Assembly (NCBI GenBank): GCA_019187405.1
Contig: JABAQZ010000018.1
Location: forward strand, 1-64,000
Direction of reading: 5' to 3'
DNA length: 64,000 bases
Source: Ignavibacteria bacterium
GTDB taxonomy: Bacteria > Bacteroidota > Ignavibacteria > Tepidaquicellales > Tepidaquicellaceae
Positions 1 through 8,620 of the stretch are shown piece by piece. The number at the start of each line of letters is the position of its first letter. Positions within the stretch are counted from its first letter, which is position 1. The notes under the pieces are model-generated. The model saw nothing but the letters and a program-made list of their open reading frames with translations. It made no database searches and had not been told where the DNA came from. Both the position numbers and the translations under genes were made by a program.

Positions 1-131
1 CAGTTTGAGCATCAACAGATGCTGAAACAAGTTCAGCATGACAGGGTATTATGTCATCCCGATCACTACATTGTCATCCCGATCACTACATTGTCATCCC
101 GAACACCCCATTGTCATCCCGAACACCTCAT

Positions 132-494
132 TGTCATCCCGAACACCTCATTGTCATCCCGAACTTGTTTCGGGATCTGACAGAGTCTGCGCTTGAATGC
201 AGTTTGAGCATCAACAGATGCTGAAACAAGTTCAGCATGACAGAGTGTTGTTCAGCATGACAGGGTGTTGTTCAGCATGACAGGAGTATACTTGTTTCGG
301 GATCTGACAGAGTCTGTGCTTGAATACAGTTTAAGTATCAACAGATGCTGAAACAAGTTCAGCATGACAGGGTATTATGTCTTCCCGAACACCCCATTGT
401 CATCCCGAACACACCATTGTCATCCCGAACACACCATTGTCATCCCGAACTTGTTTCGGGATCTGACAGAGTCTGCGCTTGAATGCAGTTTAAG
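132..494. repeat. 363-bp exact segmental duplication within the array (copy 1)
   Basis: Bases 132-494 match 1872-2234 base for base by eye, at an offset of 1740, with the first mismatches at 131 and 495. A second shorter match is 1-127 against 1011-1137 (offset 1010). This shows that blocks larger than the basic unit have been copied recently. Confidence 0.85.
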
Positions 495-1871
495 CATCAA
501 CAGATGCTGAAACAAGTTCAGCATGACAGGGTGTTGTTCAGCATGACAGGGTATTATGTCTTCCCGATCACTACATTGTCATCCCGAACACCCCATTGTC
601 ACCCCGAGCACCCCATTGTCATCCCGAACACCACATTGTCACCCCGAGCACCCCATTGTCATCCCGAACACCACATTGTCATCCCGAGCACCCCATTGTC
701 ATCCCGAACTTGTTTCGGGATCTGACAGAGTCTGTGCTTGAATGAAGTTTGAGCATCAACAGATGCTGAAACAAGTTCAGCATGACAGGAGTATACTTGT
801 TTCGGGATCTGACAGAGTCTGTGCTTGAATGCAGTTTAAGCATCAACAGATGCTGAAACAAGTTCAGCATGACAGGGTGTTGTTCAGCATGACAGGGTAT
901 TATGTCTTCCCGATCACTACATTGTCATCCCGAACACCTCATTGTCATCCCGAACACCTCATTGTCATCCCGAACTTGTTTCGGGATCTGACAGAGTCTG
1001 CGCTTGAATGCAGTTTGAGCATCAACAGATGCTGAAACAAGTTCAGCATGACAGGGTATTATGTCATCCCGATCACTACATTGTCATCCCGATCACTACA
1101 TTGTCATCCCGAACACCCCATTGTCATCCCGAACACCCCATTGTCATCCCGAACACCCCATTGTCATCCCGAACTTGTTTCGGGATCTGACAGAGTCTGT
1201 GCTTAAATGCAGTTTAAGTATCAACAGATGCTGAAACAAGTTCAGCATGACAGAGTGTTGTTCAGCATGACAGGGTGTTGTTCAGCATGACAGGAGTATA
1301 CTTGTTTCGGGATCTGACAGAGTCTGTGCTTGAATGCAGTTTAAGCATCAACAGATGCTGAAACAAGTTCAGCATGACAGGGTATTATGTCATCCCGAAC
1401 ACCCCATTGTCATCCCGAACTTGTTTCGGGATCTGACAGAGTCTGTGTTTGAATACAGTTTAAGCATCAACAGATGCTGAAACAAGTTCAGCATGACAGG
1501 GTATTATGTCTTCCCGAACACCCCATTGTCATCCCGAACTTGTTTCGGTATCTGACAGAGTCTGTGTTTGAATACAGTTTAAGCATCAACAGATGCTGAA
1601 ACAAGTTCAGCATGACAGGGTATTATGTCATCCCGAACACCCCATTGTCATCCCGAACTTGTTTCGGGATCTGACAGAGTCTGTGCTTGAATACAGTTTA
1701 AGTATCAACAGATGCTGAAACAAGTTCAGCATGGCAGGGTGTTGTTCAGCATGGCAGGGTGTTGTTCAGCATGACAGGAGTATACTTGTTTCGGGATCTG
1801 ACAGAGTCTGTGCTTGAATACAGTTTAAGTATCAACAGATGCTGAAACAAGTTCAGCATGACAGGGTATTA

Positions 1872-2234
1872 TGTCATCCCGAACACCTCATTGTCATCCC
1901 GAACTTGTTTCGGGATCTGACAGAGTCTGCGCTTGAATGCAGTTTGAGCATCAACAGATGCTGAAACAAGTTCAGCATGACAGAGTGTTGTTCAGCATGA
2001 CAGGGTGTTGTTCAGCATGACAGGAGTATACTTGTTTCGGGATCTGACAGAGTCTGTGCTTGAATACAGTTTAAGTATCAACAGATGCTGAAACAAGTTC
2101 AGCATGACAGGGTATTATGTCTTCCCGAACACCCCATTGTCATCCCGAACACACCATTGTCATCCCGAACACACCATTGTCATCCCGAACTTGTTTCGGG
2201 ATCTGACAGAGTCTGCGCTTGAATGCAGTTTAAG
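1872..2234. repeat. 363-bp exact segmental duplication within the array (copy 2)
   Basis: Partner of 132-494, identical in direct orientation over 363 bp. It contains two B hairpins, two full A hairpins, one left-arm-less A unit and several 20-bp half-sites. Confidence 0.85.
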
Positions 2235-3168
2235 TATCAACAGATGCTGAAACAAGTTCAGCATGACAGAGTGTTGTTCAGCATGACAGGGTGTTGTTCA
2301 GCATGACAGGAGTATACTTGTTTCGGGATCTGACAGAGTCTGTGCTTGAATGCAGTTTAAGCATCAACAGATGCTGAAACAAGTTCAGCATGACAGGGTG
2401 TTGTTCAGCATGACAGAGTATTATGTTACCCCGAGCACCCCATTGTCTTCCCGAGCACCACATTGTCATCCCGAACTTGTTTCGGGATCTGACAGAGTCT
2501 GTGCTTGAATACAGTTTAAGCATCAACAGATGCTGAAACAAGTTCAGCATGACAGGGTGTTGTTCAGCATGACAGAGTATTATGTCACCCCGAACACCCC
2601 ATTGTCATCCCGAACACCACATTGTCATCCCGATCACACCATTGTCATCCCGAACTTGTTTCGGGATCTGACAGAGTCTGTGCTTGAATACAGTTTAAGC
2701 ATCAACAGATGCTGAAACAAGTTCAGCATGACAGGGTATTATGTCACCCCGAGCACCCCATTGTCATCCCGAACTTGTTTCGGGATCTGACAGAGTCTGC
2801 GCTTGAATGCAGTTTGAGCATCAACAGATGCTGAAACAAGTTCAGCATGACAGAGTGTTGTTCAGCATGACAGGGTGTTGTTCAGCATGACAGGGAGTTG
2901 TTCAGCATGACAGGGAGTTGTTCAGCATGACAGGATGTTTTTCAGTATTACAGGGAATTATTCAGCATGACGTGTGTGTGATGCCAAACTTTCATTGTGT
3001 ATTTACATTAAATACTTTTCAATAAACCGCGATAAAAATCGAAATTTATCAGTTAAAAATTGAACCACGATTATTTTTAATTAAAAAAATAAATGTAACG
3101 AGGAGTAGCCAGAAAAGTAGTCCAGTTTTCCAGTAATGTGATAATCCTATTTGAATACAATATGAAAA

Positions 3169-4224
3169 CTAATTCTTAATCTCAATTCTTCTAGGAGCAA
3201 TACCTGTCTGATGTGAGCTCAATAAACTTCCGCTGTTATTATAAATCTCCAGTTTCCCGCTTACCTGAAAATTTTTTGCATTCGTAACATAATGAAGTTT
3301 GTTTTGAGAATCAAACTTATATCCATAGAAATAATTTTCTGTGGTATTAGGATTAGGAATTAAAACCGAACTCGTTTCAGAAGAAGTATTAAATTGAACT
3401 ATGTTATTGTAATATGATATGAAATATATATAGTTGCTTTGCGGATCAACTGATATGTCTTTGTCAAACCCAATAGCATTACCGTTTCCAATTGTAAAAG
3501 TATCTATAACTGTATAGTGTGTTAAGTTTACCGTAAAAATTTTCCCGGAGCTAATCGGACCCGGACAGCCGATGTATAAATACCCTTCATTTGATATAGC
3601 CAGAGAAGACGGTGTCTGCATCACCTTAATTATAGCTATCACCTGATCAGTATTAACATCGATGACAGAAACGGTAGAATCAGTTGCACCTCCGAAAACT
3701 CTCGTGTTACACACAAATATTTTCCCGTTGTAATGAAGTATTTCCTGTGGATAAATTCCAACAGGGATAGTCGATAATAAATTGAATGTATTCTTATCTA
3801 AAACTGATACATTATTTGAAGGACCGTTAGTAATGTAAATCTTTGATTGAGTTACGGCAAGCGAAAACGGATTTATACCGGCAGTAGTCGATTTTCTAAC
3901 TGTACCATTTGTATCAAGCAGATATATTTTCCCGTCAGAACCAAAATTTCCCTGTTCTGTCATGTATAATTCCTTTTGTACCAGCTGCATTCCGCTTGGA
4001 AATAACCCAGGCGTTCCAGGATTGAATATATTTTCTGTTATGGAATTTGTCAGAGAATTATAAAATGATAATTTACTTGAACCCGCATTAAATGTTCCTT
4101 CGCACAATACAAAGGCGCCATTTAATGTATTATTATCCGGTGACGGATTTATTAACTCATCCCTTGAACAACTTTGAAGTACTAAAGCAATAAATAAATT
4201 TAGTGTAATTAAAATATTTTTCAT
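3169..4224 (-). CDS. BtuG-like surface beta-propeller lipoprotein (vitamin B12 capture)
   Basis: A 351-residue lipoprotein. A hydrophobic leader ends in the lipobox LQSC with Cys19, followed by a charged SRDE. The rest consists of YVTN/YncE-like propeller blades: repeated 'N.VSVLD..T...L.TIPVG..P', 'STVSVIDVNTDQVIAIIKV' and similar units about 40-45 residues apart. In Bacteroides, BtuG is a beta-propeller surface lipoprotein that binds cobalamin very tightly and caps BtuB. The same role is inferred here from the fold plus position: it is the last gene of a riboswitch-controlled operon that starts with btuB, 8 bp after the small Fe-S gene. Sequence alone cannot show B12 binding. A generic YncE-like propeller is the alternative. 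Confidence 0.75.
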   Translation of the reverse strand: MKNILITLNLFIALVLQSCSRDELINPSPDNNTLNGAFVLCEGTFNAGSSKLSFYNSLTNSITENIFNPGTPGLFPSGMQLVQKELYMTEQGNFGSDGKIYLLDTNGTVRKSTTAGINPFSLAVTQSKIYITNGPSNNVSVLDKNTFNLLSTIPVGIYPQEILHYNGKIFVCNTRVFGGATDSTVSVIDVNTDQVIAIIKVMQTPSSLAISNEGYLYIGCPGPISSGKIFTVNLTHYTVIDTFTIGNGNAIGFDKDISVDPQSNYIYFISYYNNIVQFNTSSETSSVLIPNPNTTENYFYGYKFDSQNKLHYVTNAKNFQVSGKLEIYNNSGSLLSSHQTGIAPRRIEIKN

Positions 4225-4232
4225 TATAAGTT

Positions 4233-4433
4233 TTAATTTAGAGTTTCATTGAATTCGGTTTTTCCTGTTTCTATCATTTTATTAATATAAGGCAGACAAA
4301 GTTTACAGTTTAATGAAACCGGTTTTATATTTCTCAATTCATCAATTGATTTTAAATTATTTTTAATCATGATACTTATCATTTCTTTAAAAGTTGTATC
4401 ATAACAAATACACTTGTTTATTTTAACTTTCAT
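4233..4433 (-). CDS. Small BFD-like [2Fe-2S] protein in the B12 operon
   Basis: A 66-residue protein with four cysteines in the pattern Cys8-x-Cys10 ... Cys43-x-x-Cys46. This CxC-(32)-CxxC spacing is that of BFD-like [2Fe-2S] domains (bacterioferritin-associated ferredoxin, NirB/NasB Fer2_BFD). No signal peptide is visible, so it should be cytoplasmic. It lies 10 bp after the cobalamin adenosyltransferase stop and 8 bp before the BtuG-like gene, so it is co-transcribed with both. The context suggests a redox job in corrinoid handling, for example supplying electrons to reduce Co(II) before adenosylation. That role is an inference; a regulatory or scaffold role is also possible. Confidence 0.7.
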   Translation of the reverse strand: MKVKINKCICYDTTFKEMISIMIKNNLKSIDELRNIKPVSLNCKLCLPYINKMIETGKTEFNETLN

Positions 4434-4443
4434 TATTGTTTAT

Positions 4444-5103
4444 TTAAAAATCAATTCCTGTTCTGATTGGAATGCCTTTATCAAAATAATGTTTTACTTT
4501 TCTCATCTCAGTTATCAAATCTGCTTTCTCTTCAAGCCCTTCCCAAAGTTTATGCCCCGTCATTACCAGCTCGAATTTTTTGTTCGCTTTCCACAAATCA
4601 ATCAATCTGTTAATTTCTTCTTTTTCGACAAGATGATATACTACTGCAGCAATTGCTTCATCGAGTATCAGCAGATCCTGTTCGGGATTGCTTATCAGTC
4701 TTTCGGAAATCTCAAGCGCTCTTTTTGCTTCGGCAAAATCTTCATCGGTATTTTTAAAACGGAATGTTCCGTCATCATTCATCCTTTCGCATCCTGTCGA
4801 GAAAAACTCAACATCATAACCCGACTCTTTGAGCTTTCTCAAAGTATTCAACTCCGCATAATGCTCATTCTTACCTTCATAACCCTTATCAAACTGAACC
4901 AGCCTTACCCTAAGTCCTGCACCGAGCGCTCTCATAATTAATCCCATCACGCATGTTGTTTTTCCTTTTCCATACCCGTAATAGATATGAAAACATTTCA
5001 AATCTTCTTCCGAGAGATTTTTGTAATTCTCGATTGTTGCTTTTATCTTTTTCTTATACTTGTTACCGCCTGCTTTTTTTGCATCTTCTATTTTTGCAGC
5101 CAT
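4444..5103 (-). CDS. cobO: Cob(I)alamin adenosyltransferase, CobA/CobO/BtuR type
   Basis: A 219-residue cytoplasmic enzyme that transfers the adenosyl group of ATP to cob(I)alamin to make coenzyme B12. The P-loop GYGKGKTT is at residues 43-50, followed by the family pattern CVMGLIMRALGAGLRVRLVQFDKG. 'LLILDEA' is Walker B, and 'VMTGH' near the C-terminus is also typical. The ~40-residue N-terminal extension before the P-loop fits CobO/BtuR members. Its ATG lies 2 bp after the btuB stop, so translation is probably coupled. Repression by B12 through the upstream riboswitch makes sense for a salvage enzyme. Confidence 0.93.
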   Translation of the reverse strand: MAAKIEDAKKAGGNKYKKKIKATIENYKNLSEEDLKCFHIYYGYGKGKTTCVMGLIMRALGAGLRVRLVQFDKGYEGKNEHYAELNTLRKLKESGYDVEFFSTGCERMNDDGTFRFKNTDEDFAEAKRALEISERLISNPEQDLLILDEAIAAVVYHLVEKEEINRLIDLWKANKKFELVMTGHKLWEGLEEKADLITEMRKVKHYFDKGIPIRTGIDF

Positions 5104-5105
5104 AG

Positions 5106-7034
5106 TTAAATTTCAAGATTTAAATTTAATTTATAGTTTCTTAAAGGCATCGGATATCCCGGCATTACCTGATAGTTTAGATTGAATATATTGTTTACTT
5201 CAAATTTTACAAGCACATTGATTTTATAAATACTGAAGCTCTGATATATATTTCCGTCAATAATATTTATGGAGGGCATCAGCTGAGTGTTTTCCGCATC
5301 AGTGTATCTTTCTCCCGTATAATTATAAAAAAGATTTAATCCTGAATTATGATATTCGGCATTGAAGCTTACTTTAAAAAGATGCTGCGGAATGTAAATT
5401 ATCATTTTATCATAAGAAGGATCCCCCGGAAAATCCTCGCTTCTTTTCAGCGAAGATGTAAATGAATATTTTATATCTGATTTAAAATTAAATTCTCCCA
5501 GCATAAATTTTTTAGACTGAAAATCTGCAGTAAAAACGTTTGATACTGACTTGCCGATGTTTTCAGGTTTCCATAATCCGGAGGAATTCGGCATCCAGAC
5601 AATTTTATCCTTTGCATCGATATATGTATAAGTCAATTCAATTATACCTGTTTTCTTTCCGGGTAATTCGTAGATAAATCCGGCGTCTGCATTTAAAGAT
5701 TTTTCAGGTTTAAGATCCCGGCTCCCGGCATTTTCCCAGTACAATTCATTAAATGTAGGTGATGAAAAATTATTTCCTGCACTGAATTTAAAGTGTAAAT
5801 TGGTTCCGATAAACGGTTTATAGTTTATTCCGGCTTTTCCTGTAATGATGTTTTCATTTATATCTGAGTAATGTTCAAATCTTACTGAAGGATAAAATGT
5901 CAGTTTGTTCAACATGCTTAAGTTGGATAATAAAAATATGCTTCCTTGAAATCTTCCCGAAGGCGGACTAACTTCATTGCTGTTAATTCCAGAATATCCA
6001 ATTTCAAAACCGGTGATTAGTTCTGCTTCTCCTGCTTTGATCTGAACCTGCGATAAATTCCCAAGATAGGAATTTCTGTAATAACTGTCTGTTAATATTT
6101 TATCATAATATTTCTGATAATCATTCCTAAAATTCAATTGTGATTTAAATTTTATTTTATCCGAAAAATTATCCGAATAACTAAATATATTATTCCAGTT
6201 GTAATCATTCTGAACTGCATTGGAAGGTTCATTACCAGTTTCAATACCGGGGATTTCTCTTCTTGAATTTGTGTACTCCGAATAAAAATTTAATTCAGCA
6301 TCCTTCCTTCCGCGGAATTCAATCTGAACATTGTAATGACTGATATTGTAAGCGGAATTCTTTCTGTTTTTTAATTCATCACTGATTCCATTGAAATAAA
6401 AATAATTAAAATCATTGTCCGAAGTTTCATTGGATACTGATGCTGTAAAATAAAATCTGCCAAAAGGTTTGCTCAATCCAAAATTTATTTTTTTTTGTGA
6501 ATAAGATCCCGCTTGTCCGTTTAAATTTACTCTTAGTTTATTTCCACTTGCTTTGTCAGTACGTATGTTTACAACTCCACCGATTGCATTCGATCCATAA
6601 ACCGCACTCGAGCCGTTATTCAGGATTTCTATGCTTTTAATGTTGTCTTTTGAAATCAGACTCAAATCAGTCAATGCATTTTGAGGAGAATTTAATGTCA
6701 TTCCGTTGAGCAGAACTAAAGTATGCTCAGCGCCGAGGCCATTCATTGAAATAGTATTCAGCGAACCGCTGCCACCGTAATCCTTAATGAAAATGCCTCC
6801 TGCAGTCTGCAAAATATCTGCTAACGAATTTCCGTTTTTATTATTTATGGCTTCTTTATCAATAAGTTGAATTTTTACCGGAGCGGTAAATATGCTGCCG
6901 GAAAATTTATTACTGTGAACTTCTATTTCAGGAGTCAGATATTCAGTGGTGTCAGAAACTTGAGGATATAATTCACGCGCATACACTGCCGAAAGTAAAA
7001 TGAGTAATACGGACTTGTAAATTTTTATTGTCAT
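5106..7034 (-). CDS. btuB: TonB-dependent outer-membrane cobalamin receptor, BtuB-like
   Basis: A 642-residue protein with an N-terminal signal peptide (cleavage near residue 25), a TonB plug domain (about 45-160, including 'LADILQTAGGIFIKDYG' and 'NGSSAVYGSNAIGGVVNI'), and a 22-stranded-type barrel ending in an aromatic/hydrophobic final strand (NYKLNLNLEI). The size matches the BtuB/CirA family. The substrate call comes from the cobalamin riboswitch directly upstream and the adenosyltransferase directly downstream. The ATG follows the U-tract of a terminator hairpin with no intervening bases and no Shine-Dalgarno sequence. First gene of a four-gene operon. No BtuF/BtuCD genes are in the window. 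Confidence 0.92.
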   Translation of the reverse strand: MTIKIYKSVLLILLSAVYARELYPQVSDTTEYLTPEIEVHSNKFSGSIFTAPVKIQLIDKEAINNKNGNSLADILQTAGGIFIKDYGGSGSLNTISMNGLGAEHTLVLLNGMTLNSPQNALTDLSLISKDNIKSIEILNNGSSAVYGSNAIGGVVNIRTDKASGNKLRVNLNGQAGSYSQKKINFGLSKPFGRFYFTASVSNETSDNDFNYFYFNGISDELKNRKNSAYNISHYNVQIEFRGRKDAELNFYSEYTNSRREIPGIETGNEPSNAVQNDYNWNNIFSYSDNFSDKIKFKSQLNFRNDYQKYYDKILTDSYYRNSYLGNLSQVQIKAGEAELITGFEIGYSGINSNEVSPPSGRFQGSIFLLSNLSMLNKLTFYPSVRFEHYSDINENIITGKAGINYKPFIGTNLHFKFSAGNNFSSPTFNELYWENAGSRDLKPEKSLNADAGFIYELPGKKTGIIELTYTYIDAKDKIVWMPNSSGLWKPENIGKSVSNVFTADFQSKKFMLGEFNFKSDIKYSFTSSLKRSEDFPGDPSYDKMIIYIPQHLFKVSFNAEYHNSGLNLFYNYTGERYTDAENTQLMPSINIIDGNIYQSFSIYKINVLVKFEVNNIFNLNYQVMPGYPMPLRNYKLNLNLEI

Positions 7035-7094
7035 AAAAAAAACCTGAGTATCTGTTACACATGAGTCAAGAGAGATAACAGAAAATCAGGTTTT
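7035..7094 (-). terminator. Riboswitch expression platform: terminator abutting the btuB start codon
   Basis: Read on the minus strand: outer stem AAAACCTGA/TCAGGTTTT (9 bp perfect), a 3x3 internal loop, inner stem TCTGTTA/TAACAGA (7 bp perfect), then a run of T whose last base immediately precedes the ATG at 7034. The first four bases of the 5' arm (7094-7091) overlap the proposed riboswitch P1 3' strand. The hairpin could block both transcription and ribosome access. Confidence 0.85.
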
Positions 7095-7302
7095 GCAGAT
7101 TTCTCATTCATCTTTTCCCACGAAGACTACTGAAAACGTTTTTATGGCAGGTCTCCTGACTTAAAGCATTTCCCGGATATCCTTCCCGTAAAATTAAATT
7201 TACAGTGGAATAATTATCCGTTTTTCTTTATACAGTTGCGGGGACAGCTCCGGATTCAAACCGGATTCCCTTTTAATACCTTTAACCGGTAACCGCAAAA
7301 AC
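7091..7302 (-). promoter_or_regulatory. Cobalamin (adenosylcobalamin) riboswitch
   Basis: On the minus strand the order of conserved blocks is that of the cobalamin riboswitch: GGGAATCCGGT..GAATCCGG, then AGCTGTCCCCGCAACTGT, then CCACTG with GGGAAGG, then the B12 box AGTCAGGAGACCTGCC (about 7163-7148). P1 can close as TTTTGC (7300-7295) with GCAAAA (7096-7091). Downstream sits a terminator, so the expected logic is OFF with ligand. It controls btuB, cobO, the small Fe-S gene and the BtuG-like gene. Confidence 0.95.
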
Positions 7303-7321
7303 TTTTTTTAAAAGAACTTTA

Positions 7322-7352
7322 CAAAATTAAATATTTTTTATCTCAATAGCAA
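7322..7352 (-). promoter_or_regulatory. Bacteroidota-type promoter of the B12 operon
   Basis: On the minus strand TTG (7352-7350) is followed after 20 nt by TAATTTTG (7329-7322), matching the Bacteroidota housekeeping consensus TTG-N(17-23)-TAnnTTTG. Transcription would start a few bases before the riboswitch P1 strand. Confidence 0.6.
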
Positions 7353-7392
7353 ATTAGCTGTTGTTTGGGTAATTTTAAAAAAATGATAATTA

Positions 7393-8181
7393 ATGATTTC
7401 ATATAATAATATCTATAATCTTCCTGAATATTATGATGTAGCTTTTTCTTATGATATAAAGCATGAAATAAATATTTACAGGAAAATTTTTAATATTCAT
7501 GTACCGTTTGAAGTTAAAAAAATACTCGAGCCCGCAAGCGGAACGGGCAGGTTTCTCACTTCTTTTCCAAAATACGGTATCAGCATTACCGGATATGATA
7601 TAAGCAATCCTGAAGTGGATTTTGCAAATGCAAAAATCAAAGAGTTAAAGCTGGAAGGAATGGCTGAATCAATTGTTGGAAATATGGAAAGCATAAAGTT
7701 TGAAAGAATATACGATGCAGCAATAAATTCTATTAACAGCATAGGATACATTTTAAAGGATGAAGATGTTTTATTACACTTCATTAATACTTCCGAATCA
7801 ATTAAAAGAGGTGGAGTATATATAATTCATCTTGATTTTTGTCCTGAAAAATATCCGGTTGTTGATTCGGTTAATGAATGGCATTGCGAACGTGACGGTA
7901 TAAGCGTAAACATTACCTGGGGATTATCACATGTTGATATAAAAAACAAATTAAGTCATCAATATTGCCTGCTTAAAGTAAATGATAACGGAAAGCACTT
8001 TGAGATAAAAGAAAATCATACTCTGCGTCTCTGGTTTTATGAAGATTTGAAAGAATTTATTAAAAAATCTCATAATCTGAGAATTGAATCAGTTTACAAC
8101 GAAAAATTTGAGGAGATTGACAGGAAAGGGGAAATAACGGGGGAAATGGGAAATCTGTATTTTGTGCTGAAAGTTTTATAA
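7393..8181 (+). CDS. Class I SAM-dependent methyltransferase
   Basis: A 262-residue enzyme with motif I EPASGTGRFL at residues 46-55, the acidic end of strand 2 in 'ITGYDIS', and 'DAAINSINSIGYI' at the motif-IV position. Later residues (about 140-262) form the usual lid/strand region with 'LRLWFYEDLKEFIKKS'. The substrate is unknown. It is transcribed divergently from the B12 operon and followed by convergent genes, so context gives no pathway. It may be one of the many small-molecule methyltransferases of this fold. Confidence 0.8.
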   Translation: MISYNNIYNLPEYYDVAFSYDIKHEINIYRKIFNIHVPFEVKKILEPASGTGRFLTSFPKYGISITGYDISNPEVDFANAKIKELKLEGMAESIVGNMESIKFERIYDAAINSINSIGYILKDEDVLLHFINTSESIKRGGVYIIHLDFCPEKYPVVDSVNEWHCERDGISVNITWGLSHVDIKNKLSHQYCLLKVNDNGKHFEIKENHTLRLWFYEDLKEFIKKSHNLRIESVYNEKFEEIDRKGEITGEMGNLYFVLKVL

Positions 8182-8210
8182 AATAGTACAAATGAAAAAA
8201 CTTATTGAAT

Positions 8211-8615
8211 CTATTTTAAAAGTTTCTCGGAAGTATTAAAATCAATTTCTCTTTTTTCAAAAATAAATTCATCTTTTGCGGGAATGTAAAACTTCTGAAT
8301 AAGAAAATTTTTCATAATGCTGTCCGATTCAAATGAAAAAATATACTGTGACGATGAAATCTTATCTATTGTAACTTTCGGAGATTTTGAAGCAACGGTG
8401 AAAAATTCTTCCTCAAGATAAATTTGGAGTTCCTCATCATCTTCATCGAGAATCTCCTGTACGAGAGATGAGCTGAAAACTTCTTCGGGAGTTAACAAAG
8501 TATCTGATGCTGATTCAGTATTTTCGTCTTCCCTATCTTCACGGACTTTATCAGTGTTTTCATTTCCGCAGGAATAAAGAAAAACAACGATTAAAATTGA
8601 GTAAATTAATTTCAA
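8211..8615 (-). CDS. Hypothetical acidic lipoprotein
   Basis: A 134-residue protein of unrecognised family. A short hydrophobic leader ends at Cys16 (FLYSC), a lipobox-like site. It is followed by a strongly charged, low-complexity linker (NENTDKVREDREDENTES) and a ~80-residue acidic domain. It starts 5 bp after the stop of the serine-palmitoyltransferase-like gene on the same strand, so it is probably co-transcribed with it. No function can be assigned. Confidence 0.65.
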   Translation of the reverse strand: MKLIYSILIVVFLYSCGNENTDKVREDREDENTESASDTLLTPEEVFSSSLVQEILDEDDEELQIYLEEEFFTVASKSPKVTIDKISSSQYIFSFESDSIMKNFLIQKFYIPAKDEFIFEKREIDFNTSEKLLK

Positions 8616-8620
8616 ATCTA

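Larger units (their letters stand above)
1..2971. repeat. Complex array of palindromic repeats in both orientations
   Basis: About 3 kb of almost pure repeat. The core is an 8-bp stem with a 5-nt loop. Form A has arms ATCCCGAA/TTCGGGAT and loop CTTGT (first clear copy 156-176). Form B, inverted, has arms ATGCTGAA/TTCAGCAT and loop ACAAG (first copy 19-39). I count about 13 full A copies, 6 A copies lacking the left arm (preceded by GTATA, e.g. near 287), and about 20 B copies. A and B are separated by a conserved ~40-bp spacer starting CTGACAGAGTCTG. Between pairs lie 20-bp ladders of single half-sites: CATTGTCATCCCGAACACC-type units on one side and GTTGTTCAGCATGACAGG-type units on the other. 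The right edge (about 2890-2971) is degenerate. The array continues past the left window edge. Open frames inside it are by-products of the repeat and not genes. Confidence 0.95.

Noticed and set aside
483-2715. Several 60-90-codon open frames with 'SSRTPHCHPE' or 'MLNLFQHLLMLK' repeats on both strands
   Set aside because: They are translations of the 20-bp and palindromic repeats (period 60 bp = 20 residues), appear in several frames at once and lack start signals.
1-2971. CRISPR array
   Set aside because: Spacing is irregular, 'spacers' are themselves repeats, units occur in both orientations, and no cas genes are present.
4414-4941. 175-codon plus-strand frame over cobO
   Set aside because: Antisense shadow of the clearly functional cob(I)alamin adenosyltransferase; no recognisable motif.
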